Made by a program: the position numbers and the translations under genes. From Tubulanus polymorphus (taxonomy: Eukaryota; Nemertea; Palaeonemertea; Tubulaniformes; Tubulanidae), in NCBI RefSeq assembly GCF_964204645.1, contig NC_134032.1, forward strand, positions 6,999,175 through 7,063,174: a DNA stretch of 64,000 bases, given 5' to 3'. Under the pieces are notes generated by a model that searched no databases, was not told where the DNA came from, and saw only the letters and a list, made by a program, of their open reading frames with translations. Shown piece after piece: positions 9,601 to 20,528 of this stretch. The number at the start of each line of letters is the position of its first letter. The first letter of the stretch is position 1.

Positions 9601-10668
9601 TCTTTCTATTTTTGGGATGTTTTTAATTCTAACAGGATACTTATCTATCTTATAATTATTTTCAAATTGTTTATAATGAGTTAATCTAAAACTATGTTGT
9701 TTATAATCTTCAACTGGGTGTAAACAACTTATTATAGCCCATAGAAAACATTTTTTATCAAAATTTTGTATGTTTATTACTGCTTTTGTTGTAAATGGTA
9801 ATTTAATATAACTTGTTCCATTTATACTATCATCTTTATAATATGATAAATTATTTTCATCAATTGGTTTTGATTTAGTTAACTTATTATATTTTGTGTT
9901 ATAAACATGTAAAGTTATAAATATTATCTCATCAAATATTAAACCAGATCCTTCAAAATATTTCTCTTCTATTTTAGTTTTTACTTCATTATAACATTTA
10001 TCTAATTTATCATCTATATGTTGTTTAGATATAATATGTTGTGAATGAGAATTTATATTATATATTGGTTTATCTTCAGATTTTATAAACTTTACTTTAA
10101 CTGATATACTAATTTTAGGATATTCAACATCTGTAATTATTTTTATTATTTCTTTCATATTTTCTAAATGTTTTTTATTTTCTTCTATTGTTTTACTTTT
10201 ATGAAATTTAAACTCGATAGCTGCTGGACCAATATCACTTTTAAATGCTTCGGTTATCTCTATATCTTTTTTATTATCTAATGAATTAATATAATTTCTT
10301 ACATCTTCCATGTATGGTCTTTTATTGTTTAATTTATTTTTTATGCTTTTAATTATCTTCTGTTTCTTATCGTTATCATTATCAAAATAATCTTCACCTA
10401 AAATATCATTATTCTTATTTCTAATATGACTTATAGATTTTAAATGTTCATTATAATATCTTTTATCACTGAATGATTGATTACATGTATCACATTTATA
10501 TGTTTCTTTTTCATTCTTTAATTCTTCTAATTTAGTTTCTAATATATCATCTTCATATTCTAGTTTCAATTTATTCTCTAAATGTGTTCTAGTTTTATTG
10601 TGTCTTGCTTTTTGGGATTTATCTATATCGATATTACATGTTGGGCAGTAGTACTTATTTGCTTCCAT
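6634..10668 (-). CDS. Protein-primed family B DNA polymerase (Polinton PolB), intact
   Basis: A 1344-aa polymerase expected to replicate the element DNA from a terminal protein. The N-terminus has two C2H2 zinc fingers (YYCPTCN at ~7 and YKCDTCN at ~57), and a third Cys/His finger lies at ~430. Exonuclease motif I is GDFES at ~485-489. A treble-clef segment with CYYC (~600) and DHDHLNGKFRGAAHENCNL follows, then NLSGYDAHLF as an Exo II-like motif. The polymerase motifs are YIDANNLYGWAM (~900), the KLMNNAFYGKTCE block and YFDTDSY (~1166). All catalytic aspartates are present and the frame has no stop, unlike copies B and C. Length and domain order match the protein-primed Polinton polymerases. 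The start is at the first ATG after the terminal repeat. Confidence 0.95.
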   Translation of the reverse strand: MEANKYYCPTCNIDIDKSQKARHNKTRTHLENKLKLEYEDDILETKLEELKNEKETYKCDTCNQSFSDKRYYNEHLKSISHIRNKNNDILGEDYFDNDNDKKQKIIKSIKNKLNNKRPYMEDVRNYINSLDNKKDIEITEAFKSDIGPAAIEFKFHKSKTIEENKKHLENMKEIIKIITDVEYPKISISVKVKFIKSEDKPIYNINSHSQHIISKQHIDDKLDKCYNEVKTKIEEKYFEGSGLIFDEIIFITLHVYNTKYNKLTKSKPIDENNLSYYKDDSINGTSYIKLPFTTKAVINIQNFDKKCFLWAIISCLHPVEDYKQHSFRLTHYKQFENNYKIDKYPVRIKNIPKIERDNNIKINVFDLIKLPNTKGNNIKHYTLEPLYLSKDYDSNDVIDILYYENHYMWIKQIDLFFRTESDHHNKIYLCRKCLHKFSNESTLLNHKQLCDNHDYCKLVLPNEKDKILEFKKYDYKNKVPFVIYGDFESLNKELTDQDRKEIYYKRKKLNFNENDFSDEPPITNTIKKIHQSAAAFGLYIKSNYPELIESEYYNYRNENVINHFCDLLIEYEIRFSKLLNTNKEIIMTEEDKEEFEFADKCYYCEKIFNYKDKKVRDHDHLNGKFRGAAHENCNLQAKKINFVPVIFHNLSGYDAHLFIKQLCHKIEEINNEIEILNSNRSKDKIPTYKFRMLAKTSENYISFQFGCLRFIDSYRFLSSSLDNLSKSLVDDELKILKEYYPNNDDFQLMRYKGAIPYSFYKNHNDFKITELLKEQFYDELKNEYVKDEVYNRTLNIWNHFKITNHGQLVDLYLKSDVLLLTDIFERFRDVNLKYFNIDPCHCYSSPGLTWDCGLKFTDIKMDLLTNIDQLLLFEKSIRGGVSGVLGDRYFNVNDNPGYKLLYIDANNLYGWAMMEPQPYGMFEITEVLQIDKFDWKNRILDIADDSDTGYFFVVDLEYPENIKFKSRNLAYCPEHKTVTHEELSNYQKRIKPENHIHTEKLMVTQEDKYNYVVHYRMLKFYLNQGMILKKVHRYISFSQSKWLEKYIDFNTTQRTEAKTDFEKDFFKLMNNAFYGKTCENIRNRNDIELVSNGKRIRHLQSYPKFIGNRIFDENLAAVKMRGTSMKFNKPIYVGASVLELSKLLMYKFYYNILQPHFGEKHIEILYFDTDSYILKIKTDNITDDLKTLKHHFDFSNYPKNHELFSNDNKKVPGKFKDELGGEEMIEFIGIRSKMYSYKTKEHEAKKLKGITKSVVEKNIHFKDYINCIFNEEVRKHKMKCLRSEDHEMYIEEIEKISLNPFDDKRYILDDGIHTVAYGCNLDEYIKFKREETKENEIMKRILAC

Positions 10669-10689
10669 TTTAATACTATATTTTTTATT

Positions 10690-11016
10690 AAAATTGATTT
10701 TAGAAGTTCAATGATTTAAATGTTATTCATATATATGAATATTTTAAGAGTAATAGGGATAATAGGCTTTCAAGCTAAAGGTTGAACGGGCGGGTGAGTA
10801 AAAATGAAAAACATAAAAATAATTACAATTTCTACTTGAATTAGGAGTGAAACTCATAAAAATGAAAAATTAATTCGAGCGTGTGAGAATTAATTTTTCA
10901 TTTTTATGAGTTTCGCGAGTAATTCAAGTAGAAATTGTAATTATTTTTATGTTTTTTCATTTTTTACGAGCTCGACCGTTCGACCTTTGGCTTGAAAGCC
11001 TATTATCCCTATTACT
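10690..11016. repeat. Right terminal inverted repeat of copy A with palindromic end
   Basis: The inner part (10690-10748) is shared with the PolB-side ends of B and C and contains the palindrome ATTCATATATATGAAT. The outer 268 bp (10749-11016) form a near-perfect palindrome: it starts AGTAATAGGGATAATAGG, ends with the reverse complement, and turns around at ~10880. The palindrome core differs entirely from the one in copies B and C, although its outermost ~50 bp are alike. Confidence 0.85.
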
Positions 11017-11078
11017 AACAACGTAAAGCTCTGTCGTCTCCCAAGGTATCGCAAATTGGGACCGAACCAAATAAAGCG

Positions 11079-11501
11079 ATGGGTGACGTTATGACTGAGT
11101 TACGGGACATGTTCTGCCAAATTATGGACATCCAGAAGTCTACCCGTACTCAGCGGAATGATAGAGCCACATTTTATAGCGAAAGCCGCCCGTCACAAAG
11201 GTCACAGGATGGCCAGGTAACGTGCTATCAATGTCACGCCCCTGGTCATTACGCCAGGAATTGCCCGACGTGGCGTTACGACCAACAAAGGTCACCAAAT
11301 CGGGACGCATTTCAGCGTGATAATCGCCGTCCCCAAAATGCTAGTAGGGGTCAGTTTCGGCCACAGAATATTGGGCGAGGCTCCCAAGGGGCTAATCGAA
11401 CATTTAGTCAGGGAAACGACCGGAGACCTCATCCTATGGACCGACAAGGGTGGGGTCGCGCAATGATTGGTCAAAAGAGCCCTCGCCCGTTTCGGCGATA
11501 A
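11079..11501 (+). pseudogene. Ty3/Gypsy-type gag remnant with CCHC zinc knuckle
   Basis: A 140-aa open frame with one retroviral zinc knuckle, CYQCHAPGHYARNC (Cys-X2-Cys-X4-His-X4-Cys), at residues ~48-61. It is followed by an Arg/Gln/Asn-rich tail typical of nucleocapsid. It would bind RNA in a retrotransposon particle. It begins ~60 bp from the end of Polinton copy A, so the upstream capsid part of gag is missing and may have been separated by that insertion. Downstream, 11502-11990 keeps acidic coding-like sequence with stops. GC content is clearly higher than in the Polinton DNA. Confidence 0.7.
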
Positions 11502-11990
11502 TGAGTGATTTTTGGTGGGATGACACATATTCGGGTTATCATAGTATGATAATGACAGTCCGGTAATTGATAATTATATTTTTGATGATGTTGATGATTA
11601 TTTTGAGGACGATAGGGATGATATATTTGACATGTTATTTGATCAGGGCGACATGCTAGCTGATTCAGTTGACGATTATTTTGGACCTGAGGAAAACTGT
11701 ACTGCGTATTACTTTCATGACAATGAGACTCTGAATTAAGATAGGTTTGCCGGCCATCACACTCCTTCATGGGGTGCTGATGACGTTTGTGATATTCAAG
11801 ATCGTAACTTTGGGGATAGCTGGAGGGACAATTCCCAGTTGTCGTTAGATGGAAATTTTTATATGGATCAGGGATCCCATTTTGAGGACATCTGGAGGGA
11901 CAATTCCCAGTTGTCAGCTACTTACGAGCATATAAAAAGACACAGGAGGGTTACGTTTAGCGATCCGGTTAAATTGCAGGAGGTGATCTT

Positions 11991-13208
11991 GTGTCATCAG
12001 GTTCAAGTAGTAGTAATAATTCACGATCGGAATGTCTTAATGATCAGAGTAATATGGAAACTATTTTGTCAAAGATATCTAGTCAGGAGTCAATGTCGGA
12101 GAATTTGTGTCACTCGTTTGAAAGAGGACAGAACTTTCCTGTCACCTCAAATGCCAGCAGTTTCCACCATCCAGTTGGGGATGGAATGTCCCATGAACAG
12201 GACAGAGGTCAAGTTGTCCTCACGTCGAAACCGATTATGCCAATCATCGAAAATGTTGGGATAGGAGATTCGAACTCCGATTGTCAACCAACTGTTCACT
12301 GTCAGGAACAACTTCCACCTGTTACGACGACTTTAGGTGACACGCCAACCAACGACATAGGGTCCCTTTCCAGTCAGAACAACACTATTGGACAGGAGGC
12401 TTATTCCCCGTCAATCATGGCAACTGCCGCCAACCGAGTGACTGGTAGTCATTCAGGGACACCGTTAAACATTTTGATTGATACGGGTGCCGATATTTCT
12501 GTACTCTCAAAGAATTACTTCATCAATCTTCCTCAGATATCGAATGGCCCTTTGCTGGAGGGACAATTTCAGTCCACCCGTGGGGTAGATGGTACTAAGT
12601 TTTATTTAAAAGGTGTTATTTCCGTAGATTTTGTATTAGGAAATTTGGACGTGTCACATTCTATGTACGTGGTGGATGGAGTCACCTCGGACTTCATTCT
12701 CGGAGTTGATTTCCTGGAACGAAACCAGGCAGTTATCGATTATGCTAAAAAGGCTCTCTTGTTGCCAGGCGTCGACATAATTTACTTTAGTAATGATGTC
12801 ATCTTGGGGAAATCTTCGTCGGTTAAAGTCACGCGTATGACTGTTATTCCCCCTTCATGCGATGTCACCGTAGACCGTAAGTGGTTAATTGACAAGTCTC
12901 AGTCATCGATTGCAGCCTTTGAGCCTGTACATTATTTGAGAATGCGTGATCTCATGAGCGCAAGGTCAGTTGTTAGCGTCATGCCATCAAGGCATAGGCT
13001 TCGGGTCACAAACCCTACGTCACGACACGTCACCCTCTTTGAAGATACGTGTCGTAGTGATTCGTGGACAGATGGGTGGTCACTTGACCGATCACTCAAA
13101 ACAGAGGCGAAGTCAGGCCAGCTTCCGCGGCCACCGGAGGTGTCTGTCACACATGTGGAAGACCCTCAGACGTCAGACGAAATTTGTAAGTATAATCGAA
13201 TTATTTAG
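11991..13208 (+). CDS. Retroelement aspartic protease region (Ty3-like), relic
   Basis: A 405-aa open frame. Residues ~160-265 form a retropepsin domain: the active-site triad sits in ILIDTGADISVLS, and the second half shows DFILGVDFLERNQAVIDY. This order is typical of Ty3/Gypsy gag-pol proteases that process the polyprotein. The N-terminal ~150 residues are low-complexity Ser/Asn/Gln sequence. No reverse transcriptase follows, since the sequence after 13208 loses coding character. The element is therefore truncated. The ATG is only the first in the open stretch, because the frame presumably continued from gag. Confidence 0.7.
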   Translation: MSSGSSSSNNSRSECLNDQSNMETILSKISSQESMSENLCHSFERGQNFPVTSNASSFHHPVGDGMSHEQDRGQVVLTSKPIMPIIENVGIGDSNSDCQPTVHCQEQLPPVTTTLGDTPTNDIGSLSSQNNTIGQEAYSPSIMATAANRVTGSHSGTPLNILIDTGADISVLSKNYFINLPQISNGPLLEGQFQSTRGVDGTKFYLKGVISVDFVLGNLDVSHSMYVVDGVTSDFILGVDFLERNQAVIDYAKKALLLPGVDIIYFSNDVILGKSSSVKVTRMTVIPPSCDVTVDRKWLIDKSQSSIAAFEPVHYLRMRDLMSARSVVSVMPSRHRLRVTNPTSRHVTLFEDTCRSDSWTDGWSLDRSLKTEAKSGQLPRPPEVSVTHVEDPQTSDEICKYNRII

Positions 13209-14488
13209 AGTTTGGATCAAGATGCATACGTCCTATTGAAAATTATGAATTGTATACGGTGAGCGTCTCTTCAGTAAGTTGTCAAAATATAATTACTTAA
13301 GTGTTGTGAAACTGAAGTATATATAACGCATTGTTGCCAATGAGTTAACTCATGATCTGGGTTTAATCTAATATAGGAGATAAAGACAACCATAAATAAA
13401 AGTGAATAATAGCTTGATTGTCGTGATATTGGTTTTTTTTGCTGAAATATCACTAGTCTCTAGGGTTTATTATCTGTAGTCTGAATGGATGTCATTGATT
13501 GTCAGTTAGAAAAGAAAGAGTTATGAAATTTTTATATAATCTCTGTGTTTTTATTTGATTGTAAGGTACCCTTATCGGATGTGTGAAGATGAGACCGTCG
13601 GTATATGACAGCACTACGATGGAAGAATGTCTTCTTCTGTCAACCGCAATAGATGTTGACGGGTACCCCCCTGATAGTGACCATATGGAGATGGGGACTT
13701 GTTGGGAGGTATCCTGAAACTCTATTCGACGCAACTGATAGTTTGAAAAACCAGCAACTGGTATGCTCTGGCCGAGATGGGTGATATTAATTCACCGATT
13801 CGTCAATTAACGAGGAAAAAGGAACAACTATATACAGCCTACAACAACGATCTAGGGCGTTGCCGTTTCAACGGGATGGAATCATGCTCGATGATTAGTC
13901 ATGCGATTATGGCCATGGTTAGCGGTGCTTGTCACTCTCGAAGACTTGCTATATACTCACAAACTTAAGTGATGAAGGGTGGACAAAGACACCTGGCCAA
14001 TGCGATACGAAATGTGAAGAAAAGTGATAATTTCCGTAGACATTTTAGCGGAGTGAAGCCGAGTGTGTTCAAGATGGCTCCCGCGTAGTTACATTAACAT
14101 TCGATGGAATGTTGTTCGCTCAAGCCGTAAGATGCGAATGCATTACTGTTATATACTAGCTGTGGAGAAAAGACTCCGATATTCACCATAGAACTGTAAC
14201 GTCTATGTGTACCAGTGAGCGTGTTTTAGTAAAGAAAGAATGCGGATTGCCGTACTGAACGATTTAGCGGTATGAGTTGCGGGAACTGCGGTGGATGACG
14301 TCATTCGTCCGTCCATGACGTACCTTGTTGTGTCTGGTAGCTGTTGCGTCACTTCGCGGTAAATTCTAAACTCAAACTGTGAACTGTTTTGTGCTTAACT
14401 TTCGACTGTTTAGTGTGCGGGCACAGCGGTCTCGAATGAACTTTTTTTTCCGATTGGGTATCCAGAACTTTAAATACGGTTTTAAGCA
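13209..14488. other. Non-coding stretch, no recognised feature
   Basis: Only short unconvincing open frames are present. The sequence is mixed in composition and may include remains of the 3' part of the adjacent retroelement, but I see no reverse transcriptase motif and no paired LTR. Confidence 0.5.
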
Positions 14489-17400
14489 TGTATGCGACAA
14501 ATAAGGAAAATACAGTTAATTTCCCTGTTTTCGGCTTAAATTTGAAGTAGGTGAAAACCTGTTTTCTTTGAATTGAAGTCACGGGAACCACTTAACCTCA
14601 TTTTCAAGCCGGCTTAGAATTGGCGATGTCGTGTTATTATGTCATTGATTTGCACAAAACGGACACCAGTATAATCAAATTCCCATCCTCGATGGCAAGC
14701 GTTTCCAACAACCCAGCAACAGTGAGTTCCGGGAACTCCTTTTGACATGGAATGTCGGAAACGAAGCCTTCGATAAATTCCCGTCTTTCTAATGGCCCAA
14801 TAGGGTCAAATACCGTGATTTACGGATCTGAGAGTTAACGCGGCATTAAAAATTCTAAACCTGCCAGGCAATCGAATTTAAAAACTAGAAAATAAAGAAA
14901 AACTCCCAAAAAAACTATTCTATCTTATATATTACTATTGTTAAGTCCATTACATATAAACCTAAATTGAAACCTCATTAATCAGTGGGTTGTACACTAT
15001 TATCTTTATGATATATTATAATAATCGAAATTTTAAGTTCCAAAACCTGAAACAAAGTTCCCGTAACTATGAAAGTCACAATTATTATAGGGAAGTTACT
15101 TTATCAAATTCTGATAAAGTTACTGTAACAGTAGGCCATGATGGGCGTCAGGAAATAAACAGTCAATCTTTACTACAATGCTGCATTAGTGCTTTGACTA
15201 TTAATATAAATCTCCAACAATAATCTATCGCGATGCTCGCACAAATACCCGTGCCTAAATCCGTATTATCGGGGTATTAAAATGGTCTGATCGCTTTTGT
15301 TTTATATGGCGAATTTATCGATTTCAATCGAAAAATATACCCTAAGCAATTGTTTCTGAAGTATACTTCAGAAACAATATTGTTTATTATTCTCAATTAT
15401 CATTTGATCACTGTCACCTAGAGTTGATAAACAAGGTTCTGAAATAGTAATTCTGATCATAGATCATTTTAGAAACCCGTGGATAATATTTTTCACAACG
15501 GTGTTGAGGAATATGTGTATGTAAAATCAGTGAATTAATGCTAAATAGAAATTATTCATTTTCACGTGACCTTAATTAGCCAATGGTCTAATTCTATGGA
15601 CTGAGTTTCGAATCTAATCAACAACTCGTACTCCTCGAATCAAAATGTCCTCAAGTTATCAATCCTTAAAATGATTCGTGTGCTTCGCTAGCTCAGTACA
15701 CTTTGAAGGGATTACTGTCGATCATCTAGTGCTCAGTAGAAATAGTCAAATCATTATATGTTTTTCTTAATCAAGATGAGAATCATCGATTAACATGTTA
15801 TGAAATTCAATTTGGAAGGGCGAGATTTTCATGTGGCGGATTATTACCCGTTACCCGGATAGACTCACGCTTATCAATCAACAACCGTATTAATGCGTCA
15901 CAAATACACATTCAAAATATATCAGAAAATTTCGTAGACCTGCAATGGGCCCGATAACTAAATTATGTGTATCAATGTATATCATATTTTGTATTATTAA
16001 TCTATATATACAATGTTTGAATTTGAAGGTCAGTATTTGCCTAAAGATGTTCATTGCACATTTTAGACATCATCGTTATTGATAGTGTGGTTTTCCTTTT
16101 TTCTTGCAAGATCTGAAACGAACTGCAGAGATGTATTCGAATTTTCGTAAGTCCATTTTAATTTTAAAGCAGAGTAGCGAATATTGGATCCCGTTGACTA
16201 TTGACCTCCTCAGTTGTTTTTGTTATAGCGTGCTCATGGTGCAACTATGGCGATATCCTCTTGTTTTTGTATAAGGTAACGGGCTTCAATAGAAATGGCC
16301 CAATTTATTTTGGGATGGATTAAAACTAAGTATTCTTGAGCGCTCTTGAGAGCGGCTGAACGATCGTGAACATTAGCAACCCTATAGTTTATACAGTGAG
16401 ACCACCACCTACAGTGTCTCCTATGCGATCTGTATGTAGGTTCATTAGCATAGATTCATCAAATACTGGTTGGACACATGAAAAAATAATTTCTTTACTA
16501 GAATTTAGGGTGTAGGAGTCAGCACTTCAGACCCTATTTTTCATACACTAGTTTTCATTACCGATTATTTCAATCTGTGTCGCAATAGACTTATCGTTTT
16601 CACTATTATGTTAACCATAGCGTGCCTTTATAGTCTATGTGTTAATATTAACTTTCGGACTATTTATTCGTTGAAATCGAGAGCAGAAAATACAGTCAAT
16701 ATGGCTCAGTTATTTCAGAATTTCAAAGTAGGCCTATATAATGACGACGCTAAAAGCCCCAGATCGTTGCTTGCTGTTCAGGTTGAATGGAATTGTTTAC
16801 TGAACTGGAATTTCCTAACGGGATTTTTTATATAAACTGAAGTCTTTTTTTCAAATCCTATAAGTTAATTCTTCAACTGGATGTAATTATATTTCGTCAG
16901 TAATAGAATTCCAGAGCAGACATCAAACCAATACGTCGACCTACCAATAAAAGATGAAACTTGCTTTAACTAGTAATTACTAATTATTATCTTACCTACC
17001 TACATTATAGATATTATTGAAGTTTTCAGTAAAAAAGCCATAACAGAATTCACATTACATGAACCACTACCACAAAATAAGCTTTTCGTCTTATTCCCAA
17101 AGGCACTGGTTCAACACAAATCAGTTATCTATTTTTTACTAGCATGCAAGGCAAAACATTCAAATGTTCTTTGATATATTCTAAATGTATTCTTGATTGC
17201 TTTTATTTCTATTAACGGAATTAATGGAAAGTTGTTTAGCTGAATCACAGTATCGTCTCGCAACTGGATCTTTTATGGCACAGGGTATTATACCTTTTTC
17301 CACTTTCGGGTTATTTTCAAAGTGATTCACAATACACGAGCGGATCTATTGATGTATGATAGTGATGGTGATCGAATTCTAATTTAAGATAATCATGATA

Positions 17401-20400
17401 GCCATATAATAGCTAGAAAAGACATGAGTAGCAAATAATCACGAATATGAGAATGTTTAATGTATACACTGACTTTTAAGTGTTCTTAATATCCAGCAAT
17501 GATGAATAGTGTGTGTATTATTGAAGTTCGTTAGTGTCCATGTGAAGTAGGTATTATCGGATAAACGAAATGGCCTGGTCGCTTTCGGTCTATGTGTTTT
17601 ATGTTCTTATGTTACGGAATCATAAATAAAATAATCTAGTATAGGCCTACAAAGAAAGTCTTTACAGCGGTCAAATGCATGGTCTCGAAGAAAGAGCGCA
17701 CCATGCGAAAGTTACTTACAAATCGTGAATTATCAGGCCAGTAGTAGGCGGCATTGCAACTGATTCGAAATAGTTGTGTTATCACTAAGAAATATCACAT
17801 TTAGATTAATAGTTTTAGCCGGTGCTCGTGGTATTCTGATGCAAGATTGGTGTGATCAGATAAAACCAAATGATATTTCAATTTTCAAATAGTATAGTAC
17901 AATTGGTCGTTTGATTCAATTGTTCATTTTCTTGAAAATAAAAACCCTGATAGAACTGGAAGATGGAAAATCCTCTATGTTAATCCACTAGTTCAAAGCA
18001 AGTTTCGTCTTTCATTGGTAGGTCGACGTATTGGTTTGATGTCTGCTCGGGAATTCTATTTCTGACGAAATAGAATTACATCCAGTTGAAGAATTAACTT
18101 AAAGGATTTGAAAAAAAGATTTTAACGCCTGATTCATAAGTCCTCGTTCAATATCTTCTGATATCGGTCTCATAATCGGGCAACGCATATGGTATAGGAG
18201 CAAACCTCACGGGTTTCAAAGTCCTGAAATAGGCTTTTGAGATCGGAATCGCTGTCGTCATTTTGTTATCGTTTTAATACCTTTAAAATTATTTAGAGCT
18301 TATGTTATCTCTTATTTATTTGGCGTGTCCCTACAAACCCACCACACCTGAAGGGACTGAATTACGGGCTCAGATTTTGAAGTCAAAATTCGGGGTAACA
18401 AACATTCTATTCATGGATTAACGCAGATTCACTGAAATTTCAGTTTATATAAAACATCCCGTTAGGAAATTCCAGTTCAGTAAACAATTCCATTCAACCT
18501 GAACAGCAAGCAACGATCTGGGGCTTTTAGTGTCGTCATTATATAGGCCTACTTTGAAATTCTGAAATAACTGAGCCATATTGTCTGAAGTGCTGACTCC
18601 TACACCCTAAATTCTAGTAAAGAAATTATTTTTTCATGTGTCCAATCAGTATTTGATGAATCTATGCTAATGAACCTACATACAGATCGCATAGGAGACA
18701 CTTTAGGTGATGGTCTCACTGTATAAACTATAGGGTTGCTAATGTTCACCTATTGATGACGATCGTTCAGCCGCTCTCAAGAGCTATCAAGAATTCTTAG
18801 TTTTAATCCATCCCTAAATAAATTGGGCCATTTCTATTGAAGCCCGTTGCATTATACAAAAACAAGAGCATATCACCATAGTTGCACCATGGGCACGCTA
18901 TAACAAAAACAACTGAGGAGGTCAATAGTCAACGGGATCCAATATTCGCTACTCTGCTTTAAAAATAAAATGGACTTACGAAAATTGGAATACATCTCTG
19001 CAGTTCGCTTCAGGTCTTGCAAGAAAAAAGGAAAAACCACACTATCAATAACGATGATGTCTAAAATGTGCAATGAACATCTTTAGGCAAATACTGACCT
19101 TCAAATTCAAACATTGTATATATAGATTAATAATACAAAATATGATATACATTGATACACATAATTTAGTTATCGGGCCCATTGCAGGTCTACGAAATTT
19201 TCTGATATATTTTGAATGTGTATTTGTGACGCATTAATACGGTTGTTGATTGATAAGCGTGAGTCTATCCGGGTAACGGGTAATAATCCGCCACATGAAA
19301 ATCTCGCCCTTCCAAATTGAATTTCATAACATGTTAATCGATGATTCTCATCTTGATTAAGAAAAACATATAATGATTTGACTATTTCTACTGAGCACTA
19401 GATGATCGACAGTAATCCCTTCAAAGTGTTAAAAAGCGATAAATTCGCCATATAAAACAAAAGCGATCAGACCATTTTAATACCCCGATAACACTGATTT
19501 AGGCACGGGTATTTGTGAGAGCATCGCGATGGATTATTGCTGGAGATTTATAATAAAATTCAGAGCACTCATGCAGCATTGTAGTAAAGATTGACTGTTT
19601 ATTTCCTGACGCTCATTGTGGCCTATAGGCCTACACAAGAATGGAGATCAGATGAAATGAAGTCCTGTCATTCAACCAAACGGATATTCAATTAATTTCA
19701 TTAATAAAGAAGCAAACAAAACTAAAGAAATAAAATCGTTTCTTTGACAGAATTTGAACTTGGACCCTGAATGCTTTGTTTTGCACACACTCAGCTGCTA
19801 ACAAAATAAACAACGGTTTGTTTGGCTATTGCGCATGCAGTGACGTCATTGTAGTGTATAATACTAATTCTTGTGGTTTTTATTGGAGGTTGGAAAATAA
19901 ATGCGCTTACACTCTACAAATATGTTTTACACTCTATCAAGCATCAGAATTTGATAAAGTAACTTCCCTATATTAATTGTGACTTTTATAATTACGGGAA
20001 CTTTGTACCAGGTTTTGGAACTTAAGATTTCGATTGTTATAATATATTATAAAAAGATGTATAGTGCAACCCACTGGAGGTTTCAATTTAGGCCTAGAAT
20101 AGTTTTTTTGAGTTTTTCTTTATTTTCTACTTGATTTAAATTCGATTGCCTGGCAGGTTTAGAATTTTTAATGCTGCGTTAACTCTCAGATCCGTAAATC
20201 ACGGTATTTGACCATATTGGGCCATTAGAAAGACGGGAAATTATCGAAGGCTTCGATTCCGACATTCCATGTCAAAATGAGTTCCCGGAACTCACTGTTG
20301 CTGGGTTTTTGGAAACGCTTGCCATCGAGGATGGGAATTTGATTATTCTGGTGTCCGTTTTGTGCAAATCAATGACATAATAACACGACATCGCCAATTC

Positions 20401-20528
20401 TAAGCCGGCTTGAAAATGAGGTTAAGTGGTTCCCGCGGCTTCAATTCAAAGAAAACAGGTTTTCACCTACTTCAAATTTAAGCCGAAAACAGGGAAATTA
20501 ACTGTATTTTCCTTATTTGTCGCATACA
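14489..20528. repeat. Large inverted repeat, ~2.5 kb arms around ~1 kb centre
   Basis: The left arm (14489 to ~16974) and right arm (~17987-20528) are reverse complements. For example, the text at 14491-14600 returns inverted at 20410-20526, and 16921-16974 returns at 17987-18040. The outer ends are TGTATGCGAC and its complement. The arms have diverged by indels: ~380 bp at 15310-15700 only in the left arm, ~310 bp at 19622-19945 and ~320 bp at 18118-18435 only in the right. No transposase frame is visible in the arms or centre. It could be a foldback/long-TIR element or a genomic palindrome. Confidence 0.8.

Larger units (their letters stand above)
1..11016 (-). mobile_element. Polinton/Maverick copy A, right part (left end outside window)
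   Basis: This is the right-hand ~11 kb of a Polinton/Maverick element. It carries a double jelly-roll capsid gene, a row of small virion-type genes and a protein-primed family B polymerase, closed by a palindromic terminal repeat. Gene order matches copies B and C exactly. The outer end is set by the terminal sequence 5'-AGTAATAGGGATAATAGG (reverse complement at 10999-11016). The six bases after it, AACAAC, would be the target-site duplication, but the other end is outside the window so this cannot be tested. The polymerase is open throughout. The 485-aa-type gene has two in-frame stops and the 140-aa-type gene has a frameshift. Confidence 0.93.

Noticed and set aside
10749-10770. Resemblance of the terminal TAGGGATAATAGG to the I-SceI homing site (TAGGGATAACAGGG)
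   Set aside because: The match is only about 12 of 13 bases and then diverges. B and C ends read TAGGGGTAATAGG. The element's own HNH enzyme is of a different family, so chance is the simpler explanation.
11292-11770. Minus-strand frames over the gag relic
   Set aside because: They are shadows of the plus-strand gag/protease sequence, which has the CCHC and DTGA motifs.
18873-19976. 66-codon frames inside the large inverted repeat
   Set aside because: Short, without motif, and not preserved in the opposite arm.
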